In this document: positions 26,211 to 35,425 of the stretch, piece by piece | Numbering within the stretch: the stretch's first letter is position 1 | Layout of the letters: each line of letters opens with the position of its first letter | DNA from: Aliidiomarina celeris | Lineage (GTDB): Bacteria > Pseudomonadota > Gammaproteobacteria > Enterobacterales > Alteromonadaceae | DNA length: 64,000 nt | Direction of reading: 5' to 3' | NCBI RefSeq assembly: GCF_003316875.1 | Contig: NZ_QMIL01000002.1 | Coordinates: 641,660 to 705,659 of the forward strand | Program-made: the position numbers and the translations under genes | Notes under the pieces: model-generated | The model's input: only the letters and a program-made list of their open reading frames with translations | The model's database searches: none | Told to the model about the DNA's origin: nothing

Positions 26211-27376
26211 GTGCGCCGATTTATTTAGACTATGCAGCAACCACCCCGGTGGACCGACGCGTGGCTGAAAAAATGATGCAGTATCTCACCATCGACGGGG
26301 TATTTGGTAACCCGGCGTCGCGTTCACACAAATTCGGGTGGCAGGCGGAAGAGGCCGTTGACGAAGCACGCCATTGTGTTGCCGAGCTTATTCATGCCGA
26401 TCCGCGCGAGATTGTCTGGACCTCTGGTGCAACCGAGTCAGACAACCTTGCCATTAAAGGCGCTGCATGGGCGAACCGCGAACGTGGTAAACACATTATT
26501 ACGCTCTGCACGGAACATAAAGCCGTACTCGACACCTGCGCGGAACTGGAGCTGCAAGGCTTCGAGGTGTCGTATTTACCTGTTGCCGAAAACGGTGTGC
26601 TCGACCTAAACGTGCTCCGAAGCGCGATCCGCAAAGACACCATTTTGGTGAGTGTTATGCAGGTGAACAATGAAACCGGTGTGATTCAGGATATTGGTGC
26701 TATTGCGCAGATCTGCCGTGAACACGACGTTTTGATTCATGTGGACGGCGCGCAAAGCGTGGGCAAGATTCCCGTGAATGTTGCCGAGCTCGGTATCGAT
26801 CTACTCTCTATTTCTGGCCACAAAATGTATGGGCCGAAAGGCATAGGGGCGCTTTATGTACGCCGTAACCCAAGAGTTAAGGTACTAGCGCAAATTCACG
26901 GCGGTGGCCATGAGCGCGGTATGCGCTCGGGAACCCTTGCCACGCACCAAATTGTAGGCTTAGGCGAAGCGGCCAGCCTAGCGGGCGAGGTTATGCAGAG
27001 CGATATGGCGCGATTAACGCCTCTTCGCGATCAGCTTTGGCAGGCACTACAAGCGCTTGGTGGCGTAACGGTAAACGGTGATTTGAGCGAGGGTTTGGGT
27101 TCGATTCTGAATGTGAGTTTTGCCGATGTTGCCGGCGAGATGCTGCTGATGAGTTTGTCGGATATTGCGGTTTCATCCGGCTCTGCGTGCAATTCTGCTA
27201 CGGTTGATCCTTCGTTTGTGCTCACTGCCATGGGGGTTGAGCGTGAACGTGCGTTGGCGTCGGTGCGGCTGAGTTTGGGGCGTCACACCACAGCGGAACA
27301 AATTTCGCAGGTCATTGAACTGTTCAATTGCACAATTCCTCAGCTGCGAAGCACCAAACCGCTGTGGCGGGTTTAA
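26207..27376 (+). CDS. iscS: Cysteine desulfurase IscS, lacking the C-terminal tail
   Basis: A PLP enzyme that converts cysteine to alanine and forms a persulfide for Fe-S clusters, thiamin and tRNA thiolation. PLP lysine Lys206 ([10 protein letters not shown]) and persulfide cysteine Cys328 (SSGSACNS) have the same numbers as in E. coli IscS, and identity is high throughout. The protein ends at residue 389 (PLWRV), where the E. coli protein (404) has 15 more residues that help bind IscU. It overlaps trmJ by 4 bases. None of iscR, iscU, iscA, hscB, hscA, fdx or iscX follows; the next gene is convergent msrA. Probable remaining roles are tRNA and cofactor thiolation. Confidence 0.93.
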   Translation: MSAPIYLDYAATTPVDRRVAEKMMQYLTIDGVFGNPASRSHKFGWQAEEAVDEARHCVAELIHADPREIVWTSGATESDNLAIKGAAWANRERGKHIITLCTEHKAVLDTCAELELQGFEVSYLPVAENGVLDLNVLRSAIRKDTILVSVMQVNNETGVIQDIGAIAQICREHDVLIHVDGAQSVGKIPVNVAELGIDLLSISGHKMYGPKGIGALYVRRNPRVKVLAQIHGGGHERGMRSGTLATHQIVGLGEAASLAGEVMQSDMARLTPLRDQLWQALQALGGVTVNGDLSEGLGSILNVSFADVAGEMLLMSLSDIAVSSGSACNSATVDPSFVLTAMGVERERALASVRLSLGRHTTAEQISQVIELFNCTIPQLRSTKPLWRV

Positions 27377-27383
27377 ATAACCG

Positions 27384-27941
27384 CTATTTAAGCTTGGCCG
27401 CAAAAGTGGCTCTAAACTTTTTCAGCTTAGGCGCAATAACCGCTGCACAGTATGGCTGTTCAGGATTTCTGGCGTAGTAGTCTTTGTGGTACTGCTCGGC
27501 GGCAAACCAGTTCGACAATGGCGACAGCTCAGTAACCACGGGGGCGTCAAATAGGTTGTCACGCGTTACTTCAGCAAGAAACGCCTCTGCTATTTGGCGC
27601 TGGCTTTCGTTGTGGTAGAAAATGACCGAGCGGTATTGGGTACCAATGTCGTTGCCTTGGCGGTTCAGCTGAGTTGGATCGTGAATGGAAAAGAGCACTT
27701 CTAGTAATTCGCGGTAGGAAATTTCAGCCGGATTAAACGTGAGCTGCACAACTTCAGCATGCCCAGTGTTGCCTGAGCAGACTTGCTCATAGGTGGGCTG
27801 CTCAATAGTGCCGCCCGCATAGCCCGAATGTACTTCAACAATTCCCTTCAGCTGACTAAACGCGCTTTCAACACACCAAAAACAGCCACCACCAAAGGTT
27901 GCAGTGTTCAATTGGGTTCCTGAATTATTGGAGTCTGACAT
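27384..27941 (-). CDS. msrA: Peptide-methionine (S)-S-oxide reductase MsrA
   Basis: MsrA reduces methionine-S-sulfoxide in proteins and as free amino acid. The 185 residues carry the catalytic GGGCFWCVESAF motif (Cys20), HSGYAGGTIEQPTYEQVCSGNTGHAE (in parts: HSGYAGGTIEQPTYEQV and CSGNTGHAE), and a later YCAAVIAPKLKKF with a possible resolving cysteine. I chose the ATG at 27941, which has GAGGTGA just upstream, over a TTG 36 bases earlier. It is convergent with iscS (7-bp gap) and occupies the place of the missing isc genes. Two MetJ-like boxes lie 53-68 bp upstream of the start. Confidence 0.94.
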   Translation of the reverse strand: MSDSNNSGTQLNTATFGGGCFWCVESAFSQLKGIVEVHSGYAGGTIEQPTYEQVCSGNTGHAEVVQLTFNPAEISYRELLEVLFSIHDPTQLNRQGNDIGTQYRSVIFYHNESQRQIAEAFLAEVTRDNLFDAPVVTELSPLSNWFAAEQYHKDYYARNPEQPYCAAVIAPKLKKFRATFAAKLK

Positions 27942-27993
27942 ACTCACCTCAAAAAATACGAATGTAAAAACAAGCAACGGCGAAATTTAGTAT

Positions 27994-28009
27994 AGAAGTT
28001 TAGACGTCT
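27994..28009 (-). promoter_or_regulatory. Tandem MetJ-like boxes upstream of msrA
   Basis: AGAAGTTT (27994-28001) is directly followed by AGACGTCT (28002-28009). The second 8-mer is the exact MetJ consensus and the first matches 5 of 8. MetJ binds two or more adjacent 8-bp boxes. On the minus strand a TATACT (27989-27994) abuts them, so a bound repressor would cover the msrA promoter. Confidence 0.45.
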
Positions 28010-28105
28010 ATATTGGTCGGTATGGTAGTGCTGAATGGGCTCGATTAGCAAGCAAAATTACCCAATTGCTTATTCGATTACGTTTAACTGGCGGCAAAAG
28101 TTTTA

Positions 28106-28135
28106 TTGGGCATAGGCTTTGATATCGCGTATAAT
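28106..28135 (+). promoter_or_regulatory. Candidate promoter of ndk
   Basis: TTGGGC (28106-28111) and a consensus TATAAT (28130-28135) are 18 bp apart, 41 bp upstream of the ndk ATG. The -10 box is perfect; the -35 is partial. Confidence 0.5.
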
Positions 28136-28176
28136 TCGCGCGAATTTTTGGATATCACCGATTTGGAGTAAAACAC

Positions 28177-28608
28177 ATGGCTTTGGAACGCACTCTTTCC
28201 ATTATTAAGCCCGACGCCGTTGCAAAAAACGTGATCGGCGCAATTGTTAACCGTTTTGAATCTGCTGGCTTGCGTATTGTTGCACAGAAAATGATGCACT
28301 TGAGCAAAGAGCAGGCAGAAGGTTTTTATGCTGAACACAAAGAACGTCCTTTCTTTGGTGCGTTGGTTGAGTTCATGACGTCTGGCCCAATCGTTGTGAT
28401 GGTGCTTGAAGGTGAAGACGCAGTACGTAAAAACCGTGAAATTATGGGTGCAACGAACCCACAAGAAGCTGCTGCCGGCACTTTACGTGCTGACTACGCG
28501 GAAACGATCGACGAAAACGCCGTTCACGGTTCAGACGCGGTAGAATCTGCGGCGCGTGAAATTGGCTATTTCTTCTCTGACGAAGAAGTGTGCTCACGTA
28601 CGCGTTAA
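28177..28608 (+). CDS. ndk: Nucleoside diphosphate kinase
   Basis: Ndk balances nucleoside triphosphate pools by phosphate exchange through a histidine. The 143 residues start [21 protein letters not shown] and contain the active-site [12 protein letters not shown] (His about 117) and RADYA. (The N-terminal motif in parts: [10 protein letters not shown] and KPDAVAKN.) Length equals the family norm. ATG start behind GGAG. It has its own promoter candidate and terminator, so it is a single-gene unit, although its place before rlmN is the ancestral one. Confidence 0.96.
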   Translation: MALERTLSIIKPDAVAKNVIGAIVNRFESAGLRIVAQKMMHLSKEQAEGFYAEHKERPFFGALVEFMTSGPIVVMVLEGEDAVRKNREIMGATNPQEAAAGTLRADYAETIDENAVHGSDAVESAAREIGYFFSDEEVCSRTR

Positions 28609-28683
28609 TTGGCTTTGCTTATTCGCTTTGTGCACTGGCTTTGCTCCTTAGAAAGGCCGCACTAAAGCAATAGAATACGATAT

Positions 28684-28706
28684 AAAGGGGCTTCGGCCCC
28701 TTTTTT
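28684..28706 (+). terminator. Intrinsic terminator of ndk
   Basis: Stem AAAGGGGC with GCCCCTTT around TTCG, followed by TTT; the classic rho-independent form. It lies 75 bases after the ndk stop. Confidence 0.88.
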
Positions 28707-28723
28707 CACCAATCAGGTTTTAC

Positions 28724-28771
28724 CCATAATGTTTGCCTATAATGGCTTATTGTTCGAGGCAAACATTATGG
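28724..28771 (+). promoter_or_regulatory. Perfect 15-bp inverted repeat before rlmN
   Basis: CCATAATGTTTGCCT (28724-28738) and AGGCAAACATTATGG (28757-28771) are exact reverse complements around an 18-base centre. The centre begins with TATAAT (28738-28743), a consensus -10 box without an evident -35. The right arm ends 19 bases before the rlmN ATG. It could be an operator that covers the promoter or a hairpin in the rlmN leader. There is no T-run, so it is not a terminator for plus-strand transcription. Confidence 0.6.
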
Positions 28772-28790
28772 AATAAACGCAGAGGTTCTA

Positions 28791-29927
28791 ATGGCAACAA
28801 CCACTCAAAAAGTTAACTTACTGGATCTCGATCGTGAAGGGCTGCGCGAGTTCTTTTCAGGGCTCGGCGAAAAGCCGTTCCGTGCAGATCAGGTGATGAA
28901 GTGGGTGTATCATTATTGTGTCGACGACTTCGAGCAAATGACCAACCTCAACAAACCCCTGCGCGAGAAGCTAGCGACTATTGCTGAAATTAAAGCACCG
29001 GTAATAAAAACCCAGCAGCAGTCGACCGACGGCACCATTAAATTCGCCATGGACCTCGGTGACGGCCAAGAAGTAGAAAGTGTGTGGATACCCGAAGATG
29101 ACCGCGCCACCCTGTGTGTGTCGTCACAAGTGGGTTGTGCGCTGGAGTGTACCTTCTGCTCTACCGGCCAACAGGGTTTTAACCGCAACCTGCGGGTGTC
29201 CGAAATTATTGGCCAAGTGTGGCGCGTGAATAAACTACTCGGGCCATTTGGCGAAACCGGCGTAAAAGCGGTAACCAACGTAGTGATGATGGGCATGGGC
29301 GAACCCTTGCTGAACGTTAAAAACGTGGTGCCGGCGATGAAACTGATGATGGAAGACTTTGGCTTTGGTTTGTCGAAACGGCGGGTTACGCTCAGTACTT
29401 CTGGTGTGGTGCCGGCACTCGACGCTCTGCGGGACCAAATAGACGTGGCTTTAGCCATTTCCTTACATGCGCCCAACGACACGCTGCGTGACGAAATTGT
29501 GCCCATCAATAAGAAGTACCCAATTGAACAATTTTTGGCCTCATCACGCCGCTACATCGAAAACTCAAAAGCGCAATCTAAGGTTACCGTAGAATATGTT
29601 ATGCTTGAGCGTGTTAACGACTCGACCGACCAAGCACAGGAATTAGCGCGGGTTCTTAAAGGAACGCCGTGTAAAATTAATTTAATTCCGTTTAACCCTT
29701 TCCCCGGTTCCGAGTATGGTCGTTCGAGCAACTCGCGCATTGATCGGTTTTCAAAGGTGTTGATGGAACACGGATATACCGTTATCGTACGTAAAACCCG
29801 CGGCGACGACATTGATGCCGCTTGTGGGCAGCTCGTAGGTGACGTGGTAGACCGAACAAAACGCTTACTCAAAAAACAACAAAAACAAAAAGGTGGCGAA
29901 GGAATTGCGGTTAAAGCAGTTTCCTAG
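28791..29927 (+). CDS. rlmN: Dual-specificity RNA methyltransferase RlmN
   Basis: RlmN is a radical-SAM enzyme that makes m2A2503 in 23S rRNA and m2A37 in some tRNAs. The 378 residues include the cluster-binding [12 protein letters not shown] (CxxxCxxC, about residues 117-125), [30 protein letters not shown], and the C-terminal region [12 protein letters not shown] with the methyl-carrying cysteine. ATG start behind AGAGG. In many relatives pilW lies between rlmN and rodZ; here only 58 bp separate them. A perfect inverted repeat lies upstream. Confidence 0.95.
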   Translation: MATTTQKVNLLDLDREGLREFFSGLGEKPFRADQVMKWVYHYCVDDFEQMTNLNKPLREKLATIAEIKAPVIKTQQQSTDGTIKFAMDLGDGQEVESVWIPEDDRATLCVSSQVGCALECTFCSTGQQGFNRNLRVSEIIGQVWRVNKLLGPFGETGVKAVTNVVMMGMGEPLLNVKNVVPAMKLMMEDFGFGLSKRRVTLSTSGVVPALDALRDQIDVALAISLHAPNDTLRDEIVPINKKYPIEQFLASSRRYIENSKAQSKVTVEYVMLERVNDSTDQAQELARVLKGTPCKINLIPFNPFPGSEYGRSSNSRIDRFSKVLMEHGYTVIVRKTRGDDIDAACGQLVGDVVDRTKRLLKKQQKQKGGEGIAVKAVS

Positions 29928-29985
29928 CAAGCAGGGAGCGTTACAGACGCACCACCGGACGGTTCGCGCAACGAATTAGGCTCTC

Positions 29986-31113
29986 ATGAATCAAGAACAG
30001 AATATCGACAATACAGACAACGCGCACGATCTGAATACGGGTAGCCCGGTAGAGCCCCAATTGAATGAGGCCACGCCCGGTGACTTGCTCCGTGAAGCGC
30101 GCCAAGCTCGTGGCATATCTACCGACCAAGTGGCCACGCAATTGCGGCTGCGTAAACAACTGATCGAAGAATTAGAAGAAAATAAGTTCGATCCTAAGGT
30201 GGCAGGAACGTTCACCCGCGGCTATTTGCGCTCGTACGCGAAGTATCTTGAGCTTCCGGAGCAGCAGGTACTCGACGCCTATTACGCACTCGGGCTGGAA
30301 GAGCCGCGTAAAGAGTCCATGCAAAGTTTTTCCCGCAAAAAGAGCAAACAAACGCAAGACAGCCGGTTGATGATCATCACGTGGATTATTGTGGTCGTAC
30401 TGGTGGCGTCGGCTATTTTGTTTGCGTGGCAACAGTCGAAAGACGCGGCGTTATTAGAACCTGCTGCGGCAAGCATTGACACACAGCCAGCGAGCAACAA
30501 CCGCGTACAAAACACGGCCTTAGCAAACGCATTCCCAGATACAACTGGCCCAGAAACAGCTGAGCCCGAAACCGCTGAACCCGAAACAGCTGAGCCAGAA
30601 ACCACTGACCCAGCAGCAACAGATCCAGAAACAGGAGCAGTGCTAAGCACAGGCACGCAAAATACTACGGGTGTCGCGGTGTCACCGACAGAAGTGATTG
30701 TGACAGAGCAAGCTGAGCAGCCAAGCGAGCAAACGGGTGAGCCAAGTACTGCTGGTGAACAAGAGCCTGCGCCTGAGCGAGCCGAACAAGCGGAGTTGGA
30801 CACTATTTCGGAGCCTTTAGCGGCGAGCGAGGGCGCCACTGAGTTAGCAAACACAGTGGTCGACGTCAACGCTGGCGACTTGGTGTTACATTTTCGTGGC
30901 GACTGCTGGGTGCGCATTGACGACGCGGAAGGCAACACGCTTGCTTTTGGCGTAAAACAAGCCGGCTACACCATGCCTCTAAACGGTGTTCAACCTTACT
31001 CACTCACTTTAGGCGCACCGCATTTGGTCGACGTTTATTTTCAAGGTGAGGCAGTTGATATGAGTTCTCTTCGGGACGGCCGTGTTGCACGGTTAACGGT
31101 TCCTGAAGCGTAA
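29986..31113 (+). CDS. rodZ: Cytoskeletal protein RodZ
   Basis: RodZ links MreB filaments to the membrane and supports rod shape. The 375 residues show a cytoplasmic helix-turn-helix of the Cro/CI type (about 29-95, DLLREARQARGISTDQVATQ and TFTRGYLRSYAKYLELP), one membrane span (about 128-148), and a long periplasmic linker rich in Glu, Thr, Pro and Ala. A C-terminal DUF4115 domain (about 290-375, LHFRGDCWVRIDDAEGN) follows. The linker contains a 5-residue tandem repeat, listed separately. ATG start. The ispG promoter candidate lies just past the stop. Confidence 0.92.
   Translation: MNQEQNIDNTDNAHDLNTGSPVEPQLNEATPGDLLREARQARGISTDQVATQLRLRKQLIEELEENKFDPKVAGTFTRGYLRSYAKYLELPEQQVLDAYYALGLEEPRKESMQSFSRKKSKQTQDSRLMIITWIIVVVLVASAILFAWQQSKDAALLEPAAASIDTQPASNNRVQNTALANAFPDTTGPETAEPETAEPETAEPETTDPAATDPETGAVLSTGTQNTTGVAVSPTEVIVTEQAEQPSEQTGEPSTAGEQEPAPERAEQAELDTISEPLAASEGATELANTVVDVNAGDLVLHFRGDCWVRIDDAEGNTLAFGVKQAGYTMPLNGVQPYSLTLGAPHLVDVYFQGEAVDMSSLRDGRVARLTVPEA
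30553..30612 (+). repeat. Four 15-bp tandem repeats within rodZ
   Basis: Four imperfect copies of a 15-bp unit (first copy GAAACAGCTGAGCCC) encode ETAEP three times and then ETTDP in the periplasmic linker of RodZ; a degenerate copy (DTTGP) precedes them. Because the unit is a multiple of three, copy-number change would alter linker length without breaking the frame. Confidence 0.85.
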
Positions 31114-31122
31114 TGGTATAAT
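31093..31122 (+). promoter_or_regulatory. Candidate internal promoter before ispG
   Basis: TTAACG (31093-31098) and TGGTATAAT (TATAAT at 31117-31122, extended -10 TG) are 18 bp apart and straddle the rodZ stop codon. This would allow ispG-hisS-yfgM-bamB-der to be transcribed without rodZ. Confidence 0.5.
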
Positions 31123-31154
31123 AGCGCCACGTTTAATTTGAGTTGTTCAAACCG

Positions 31155-32270
31155 ATGAATCACACACCGCCTATTCAACGCAGAAAAAGCCGTCGCATTT
31201 ATGTTGGTAACGTGCCCATTGGCGACGGTGCACCGATAGCCGTTCAGTCTATGACCAACACGCTAACCACCGATATTGACGCGACCGTGGCGCAAGTTAA
31301 TGCGATTGCACAGGCGGGGGCGGATATTGTTCGTGTGTCAGTGCCCACCATGGACGCCGCCGAAGCCTTTAAACACATTAAAGCACAAAGCGCAGTGCCG
31401 CTGGTTGCCGATATTCACTTTGATTATCGTATTGCCCTTAAAGTGGCTGAATATGGCGTGGATTGCTTGCGAATCAACCCCGGCAATATTGGTAACGAAG
31501 ACCGAATTCGAGCGGTAGTCGACGCGGCGCGGGAAAGAAACATTCCGATTCGCATTGGTGTGAATGCAGGCTCACTCGAAAAAGACATTCAAGAAAAGTA
31601 TGGTGAGCCGAATGGTGCTGCGCTGGTTGAGTCGGCCATGCGCCATGTGGATATTCTCGATCGGCTCAACTTCCCAGATTTCAAAGTGAGCGTGAAAGCG
31701 TCGGATGTATTTTTAGCGGTTGAAGCTTACCGGTTGTTGGCCTCACGAATAGACCAGCCATTGCATTTAGGTATTACGGAAGCAGGCGGTGCGCGCAGCG
31801 GTGCGGTAAAATCAGCGATTGGCCTCGGCATGCTCCTCGCCGAAGGCATTGGCGATACCTTGCGGGTGTCCTTAGCGGCAGATCCGGTAGAAGAAGTGAA
31901 AGTTGGTTTTGATATTTTAAAATCGCTGCGCATTCGTTCGCGCGGGATAAACTTTATCGCCTGCCCCAGCTGCTCGCGCCAAGAGTTTGATGTTATTAGT
32001 ACCGTAAATGCCTTAGAACAGCGCCTTGAAGACATTACCACGCCCATCGACTTTTCGATTATTGGATGTGTGGTGAATGGTCCGGGCGAAGCCCATGTGT
32101 CGCATATTGGCTTGGCTGGCGCGAAAACCCGCAGTGGCTTTTACCTGGACGGTGAGCGGCAAAAAGAACGGATCGACAATGCCCAAATTGTCGACCAACT
32201 CGAAGCCAAGGTTCGTGCTTATGTAGCGCGCATCGACAAAGACAAACAGATTCCGGTAATCAACGAGTAA
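31155..32270 (+). CDS. ispG: 4-hydroxy-3-methylbut-2-enyl-diphosphate synthase IspG (GcpE)
   Basis: IspG is a [4Fe-4S] enzyme of the non-mevalonate isoprenoid pathway and converts MEcPP to HMBPP. The 371 residues match E. coli IspG almost end to end: [20 protein letters not shown] near the N-terminus, and cluster cysteines in [13 protein letters not shown] and [12 protein letters not shown] chose the ATG at 31155 ([12 protein letters not shown]) rather than a TTG 12 bases upstream, by comparison with the E. coli N-terminus. It needs Fe-S assembly, which matters because the isc operon is absent nearby. Confidence 0.95.
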   Translation: MNHTPPIQRRKSRRIYVGNVPIGDGAPIAVQSMTNTLTTDIDATVAQVNAIAQAGADIVRVSVPTMDAAEAFKHIKAQSAVPLVADIHFDYRIALKVAEYGVDCLRINPGNIGNEDRIRAVVDAARERNIPIRIGVNAGSLEKDIQEKYGEPNGAALVESAMRHVDILDRLNFPDFKVSVKASDVFLAVEAYRLLASRIDQPLHLGITEAGGARSGAVKSAIGLGMLLAEGIGDTLRVSLAADPVEEVKVGFDILKSLRIRSRGINFIACPSCSRQEFDVISTVNALEQRLEDITTPIDFSIIGCVVNGPGEAHVSHIGLAGAKTRSGFYLDGERQKERIDNAQIVDQLEAKVRAYVARIDKDKQIPVINE

Positions 32271-32299
32271 TTGATTCCATAGCGTGATAGGACTTTTTA

Positions 32300-33577
32300 G
32301 TGGCAAAAAACATTCAAGCAATTCGTGGTATGAATGACATTTTGCCTGCCGATACTCCACGTTGGCAGGCCTTGGAAGGCGTAATTCGGCGGTTAGTGGC
32401 GAGCTACGGTTACAGTGAAATTCGAATGCCCATTGTGGAGCAAACAGAACTCTTCAAACGTTCTATTGGTGAAGTGACCGATATTGTTGAAAAAGAAATG
32501 TATACCTTCGACGACCGCAATGGCGACAGCCTAACCCTGCGGCCAGAAGGTACTGCAAGTTGTGTGCGTGCCGGCAATGAACACGGGCTACTGTACAATC
32601 AGCAACAGCGGTTGTGGTATATGGGCCCTATGTTTCGTCATGAGCGCCCGCAAAAAGGTCGCTATCGTCAGTTTCATCAAGTCGGCGTAGAAGCCTTCGG
32701 TTTGGCTGGGCCAGACATCGACGCCGAACTCATTATTATGACGGCGCGGTTGTGGCGCGACTTGGGTATTGCCGAACACCTGCGCTTGGAACTGAATTCA
32801 TTAGCTTCGAATGAAGCGCGCGCGGCGTATCGCTCCGCGCTAACCGACTATTTGCAAGCGCACCATGAACAACTCGACGAAGACAGTGTACGACGTTTAG
32901 CGACGAATCCGCTGCGTGTGTTGGATTCCAAGAACCCGGCTATGGCAGAAATGCTCGCCGGTGCGCCGAAACTTTCTGAATATTGGGATGCCGAGTCGCG
33001 CGAACACTTTGCTCAGTTGTGTGAGCGTTTAACCGCCGCGGGCATTGAGTTTGTTCACAACGAACGGCTGGTACGTGGGCTCGACTATTACAATCGCACG
33101 GTGTTTGAATGGGTGACCGAAAGCCTCGGTGCACAAGGAACTGTATGTGCAGGGGGTCGTTACGACGGCTTAGTGGCGCAACTGGGCGGCAAAGCTACCC
33201 CGGCGGTAGGCTTTGCTATGGGGTTAGAACGTTTGGCATTAATGCTTGAGCAGGCGCAAACCCTGCCGGTGCGCGCAGAAGTAGACGTTTACCTTGCCGC
33301 TATGGGCGATGGTGCGGAACTTCCGGCGCTACGTGTTGCCGAAAAGCTTCGAGACACACTGCCAGGGCTTCGTGTTTTACAGCATTGCGGTGGCGGTAAT
33401 TTTGGTAAGCAATTAAAGCGTGCCGACAAGTCGGGTGCGCATGTTGCGCTTATTTTGGGTGAAAGTGAAATTGAGAACGATCAGTTCACCGTAAAGTATT
33501 TGCGCGAAGAAAAAGAACAGGAAACGGTCAACTGGAGCGAACTGGTTGAACGGCTTAAATTTTTAGCATTAGGGTAA
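32300..33577 (+). CDS. hisS: Histidyl-tRNA synthetase
   Basis: A class II aminoacyl-tRNA synthetase that charges tRNA-His. The 425 residues start [19 protein letters not shown]. Motif 2 appears as [20 protein letters not shown], the histidine-specific loops as [15 protein letters not shown] and AGGRYDGLV, and motif 3 as [11 protein letters not shown]. The anticodon-binding domain covers about residues 330-425. The start is GTG, supported by AGGA about seven bases upstream. It continues the ispG operon with a 29-bp gap. Confidence 0.96.
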   Translation: MAKNIQAIRGMNDILPADTPRWQALEGVIRRLVASYGYSEIRMPIVEQTELFKRSIGEVTDIVEKEMYTFDDRNGDSLTLRPEGTASCVRAGNEHGLLYNQQQRLWYMGPMFRHERPQKGRYRQFHQVGVEAFGLAGPDIDAELIIMTARLWRDLGIAEHLRLELNSLASNEARAAYRSALTDYLQAHHEQLDEDSVRRLATNPLRVLDSKNPAMAEMLAGAPKLSEYWDAESREHFAQLCERLTAAGIEFVHNERLVRGLDYYNRTVFEWVTESLGAQGTVCAGGRYDGLVAQLGGKATPAVGFAMGLERLALMLEQAQTLPVRAEVDVYLAAMGDGAELPALRVAEKLRDTLPGLRVLQHCGGGNFGKQLKRADKSGAHVALILGESEIENDQFTVKYLREEKEQETVNWSELVERLKFLALG

Positions 33578-33590
33578 AGAGGAAACGCTC

Positions 33591-34208
33591 GTGGAACATG
33601 AAGATCAGCAGGTCGAACAGGTCAAGAAATTTATTAAGGATTACGGTCCGTGGGTGGTTGCCGGCTTAGTTATCGGCCTTGGCGCAATGTTCGGATGGAG
33701 AAGCTATCAGGGCGCGCAAGCGGCCGACGCACAGAACCGAACCCAAGCCTACCAAACTACCCTGCAACAGCTTCAGCAGGTAGAAACACTAAGCGAAGCG
33801 AACTTTGCCGACGACGTTCTGGCTGAGCTCGCCGGTAGTGAGCAGGGCGCATTAACGCGGTTGCAATTAGCGAGTAAAGCGGTGGCCGAGCAGAATCTTG
33901 AAGCGGCAAGCGACTTATTGCAAAAGGCCTATACAGAAACCGAACATGGCGAGTTAAAGAGCCTTATTTCTTTGCGTTTAGCGCGCATTGAAATTGCACG
34001 GAACAACTTTGACGCGGCAAATACAGCCTTGCAACAAGTTGTGAGTGAATCTTTTGCCGCGATGAAAGCGGAAGTACAAGGCGACTTATACTTTGCCCAA
34101 GGGCAAACTGAACAAGCGCGAGCGGCTTATGAAGAAGCGGTAGCACTGGCCAGTGAGGGCGTGAATCCATTCTTGCAAATGAAACTCGATAACTTGGCGG
34201 CGAATTAA
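33591..34208 (+). CDS. yfgM: YfgM family TPR protein, SecYEG accessory
   Basis: A 205-residue inner-membrane protein with one N-terminal span (about 21-39, WVVAGLVIGLGAMFGWRSY) and a periplasmic region of TPR-like helices. In E. coli YfgM binds the Sec translocon together with PpiD and assists periplasmic chaperones. The sequence VEQVKKFIKDYGPW before the span is typical. The start is GTG behind AGAGGAAA. Its stop and the bamB start share one base (TAATG), the usual order hisS-yfgM-bamB-der. Confidence 0.9.
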   Translation: MEHEDQQVEQVKKFIKDYGPWVVAGLVIGLGAMFGWRSYQGAQAADAQNRTQAYQTTLQQLQQVETLSEANFADDVLAELAGSEQGALTRLQLASKAVAEQNLEAASDLLQKAYTETEHGELKSLISLRLARIEIARNNFDAANTALQQVVSESFAAMKAEVQGDLYFAQGQTEQARAAYEEAVALASEGVNPFLQMKLDNLAAN

Positions 34209-35404
34209 TGAAGTATGCAATGAAATTTGGGCTTGCTCTTGCCGCTGTGCTTGCGTTTACGTCGGCCTGCTCAATGCAGCCTAAACGTCAGCAACATGCA
34301 GATTTACAAGAGATAACACCGAAAATTCAAACCGAAGTGGTGTGGTCGAAGCGCATTGGTGTAGGCAGTGAAGAGCACTTTACGCAACTGCAGCCTGCGG
34401 TGAGCGACGATGTAATTTACGCCGCTGATCGGCACGGTTTAGTGGTGGCGATGTCGGTTAACGACGGCTCGCGGTTGTGGGAGCGCAAACTTGAAGAGAA
34501 GCCGAGATTACTAGAGCGGTTCCCGCGTAGCGAGTCGGCTCGGTTGGTGGCGGGCCCGGTAGTTGCCGGCAACTTTCTCTATTTGTCGTCTGAAAATGGC
34601 CAAGTATATAAACTGAACAAAACCAGCGGTGAAACTGAGTGGGTCGCAGAGTTAAGCGGCGAAGTGTTGTCGCCCGTTACTGTAGCGGCGGACCACGTGT
34701 TACTTCAACAAGGCAATGGCTTTGTCGTGGCATTGCGCGACAGCGACGGCTCCCTCGTGTGGCAGTTTGAAGAAGAAACCCCAATTCTTGCGTTACGCAG
34801 TGTTTCGCGGCCCGCTTTTAGTCAAGGTGGCGTGCTGGTTGGAACCGGCACTGGCAAATTACAGGTACTGTTGCTTGAAGGTGGTCGGCTCGCGTGGGAA
34901 CAACGTATTTCAGCGCCCACAGGAACCTCTGATCTGGAGCGTATGACCGACGTAGACGGCACGCCGTTAATTGTTGGCTCCACTGTTTATGTGGCGGCCT
35001 ATAACGGCGAAACCGCAGCACTCGACCTAATGAGCGGTGAAGTACAATGGAAACGTGACTATTCGAGTGCAGGCTCAATTCAACTGATACGTAATCGGTT
35101 GTTTATGACCGATCAGCAAAGCCATATTATTGCCTTTGACCGCTTCAGTGGAATTGAACGCTGGCGCAATGACAGTTTGTTTTATCGTTCTTTAACACCG
35201 GTCACCGAACACGGCGGTAGCTTGGCGGCAGGCGACCGCTTTGGCTATATGCACTGGTTCGACGTAAATACCGGTGAATTAGTGGGGCGACTCGAACTCG
35301 ACGAAGGTACGCCGATTCGCACCGCACCTGTGCGCGCAGGGCAACATATTGTGGTGCAAACTGCCTCTGGGCATATTTATTTAATTGAACAGCGTGAAAT
35401 TTAA
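34208..35404 (+). CDS. bamB: Outer-membrane assembly lipoprotein BamB
   Basis: BamB is the beta-propeller lipoprotein of the BAM complex, which inserts beta-barrel proteins into the outer membrane. The 398 residues begin with a signal peptide and lipobox (FTSACSMQ, Cys about 21). Eight propeller blades of PQQ-repeat type are visible through recurring patterns such as GLVVAMSVNDGSRLWERKL, GQVYKLNKTSGETEWVAEL and AALDLMSGEVQWKRDY. The family motif SESARLVAGPVVAGNFLYL is present. It starts one base inside the yfgM stop. Confidence 0.94.
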   Translation: MKYAMKFGLALAAVLAFTSACSMQPKRQQHADLQEITPKIQTEVVWSKRIGVGSEEHFTQLQPAVSDDVIYAADRHGLVVAMSVNDGSRLWERKLEEKPRLLERFPRSESARLVAGPVVAGNFLYLSSENGQVYKLNKTSGETEWVAELSGEVLSPVTVAADHVLLQQGNGFVVALRDSDGSLVWQFEEETPILALRSVSRPAFSQGGVLVGTGTGKLQVLLLEGGRLAWEQRISAPTGTSDLERMTDVDGTPLIVGSTVYVAAYNGETAALDLMSGEVQWKRDYSSAGSIQLIRNRLFMTDQQSHIIAFDRFSGIERWRNDSLFYRSLTPVTEHGGSLAAGDRFGYMHWFDVNTGELVGRLELDEGTPIRTAPVRAGQHIVVQTASGHIYLIEQREI

Positions 35405-35425
35405 CACGCTCAGGAAAAACCATAG

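Noticed and set aside
30282-30938. 218-codon minus-strand frame rich in Ser-Gly-Val repeats opposite rodZ
   Set aside because: The apparent repeats (SGSAV) are the reverse reading of the ETAEP-coding tandem repeat in rodZ. There is no ribosome binding site or independent support.
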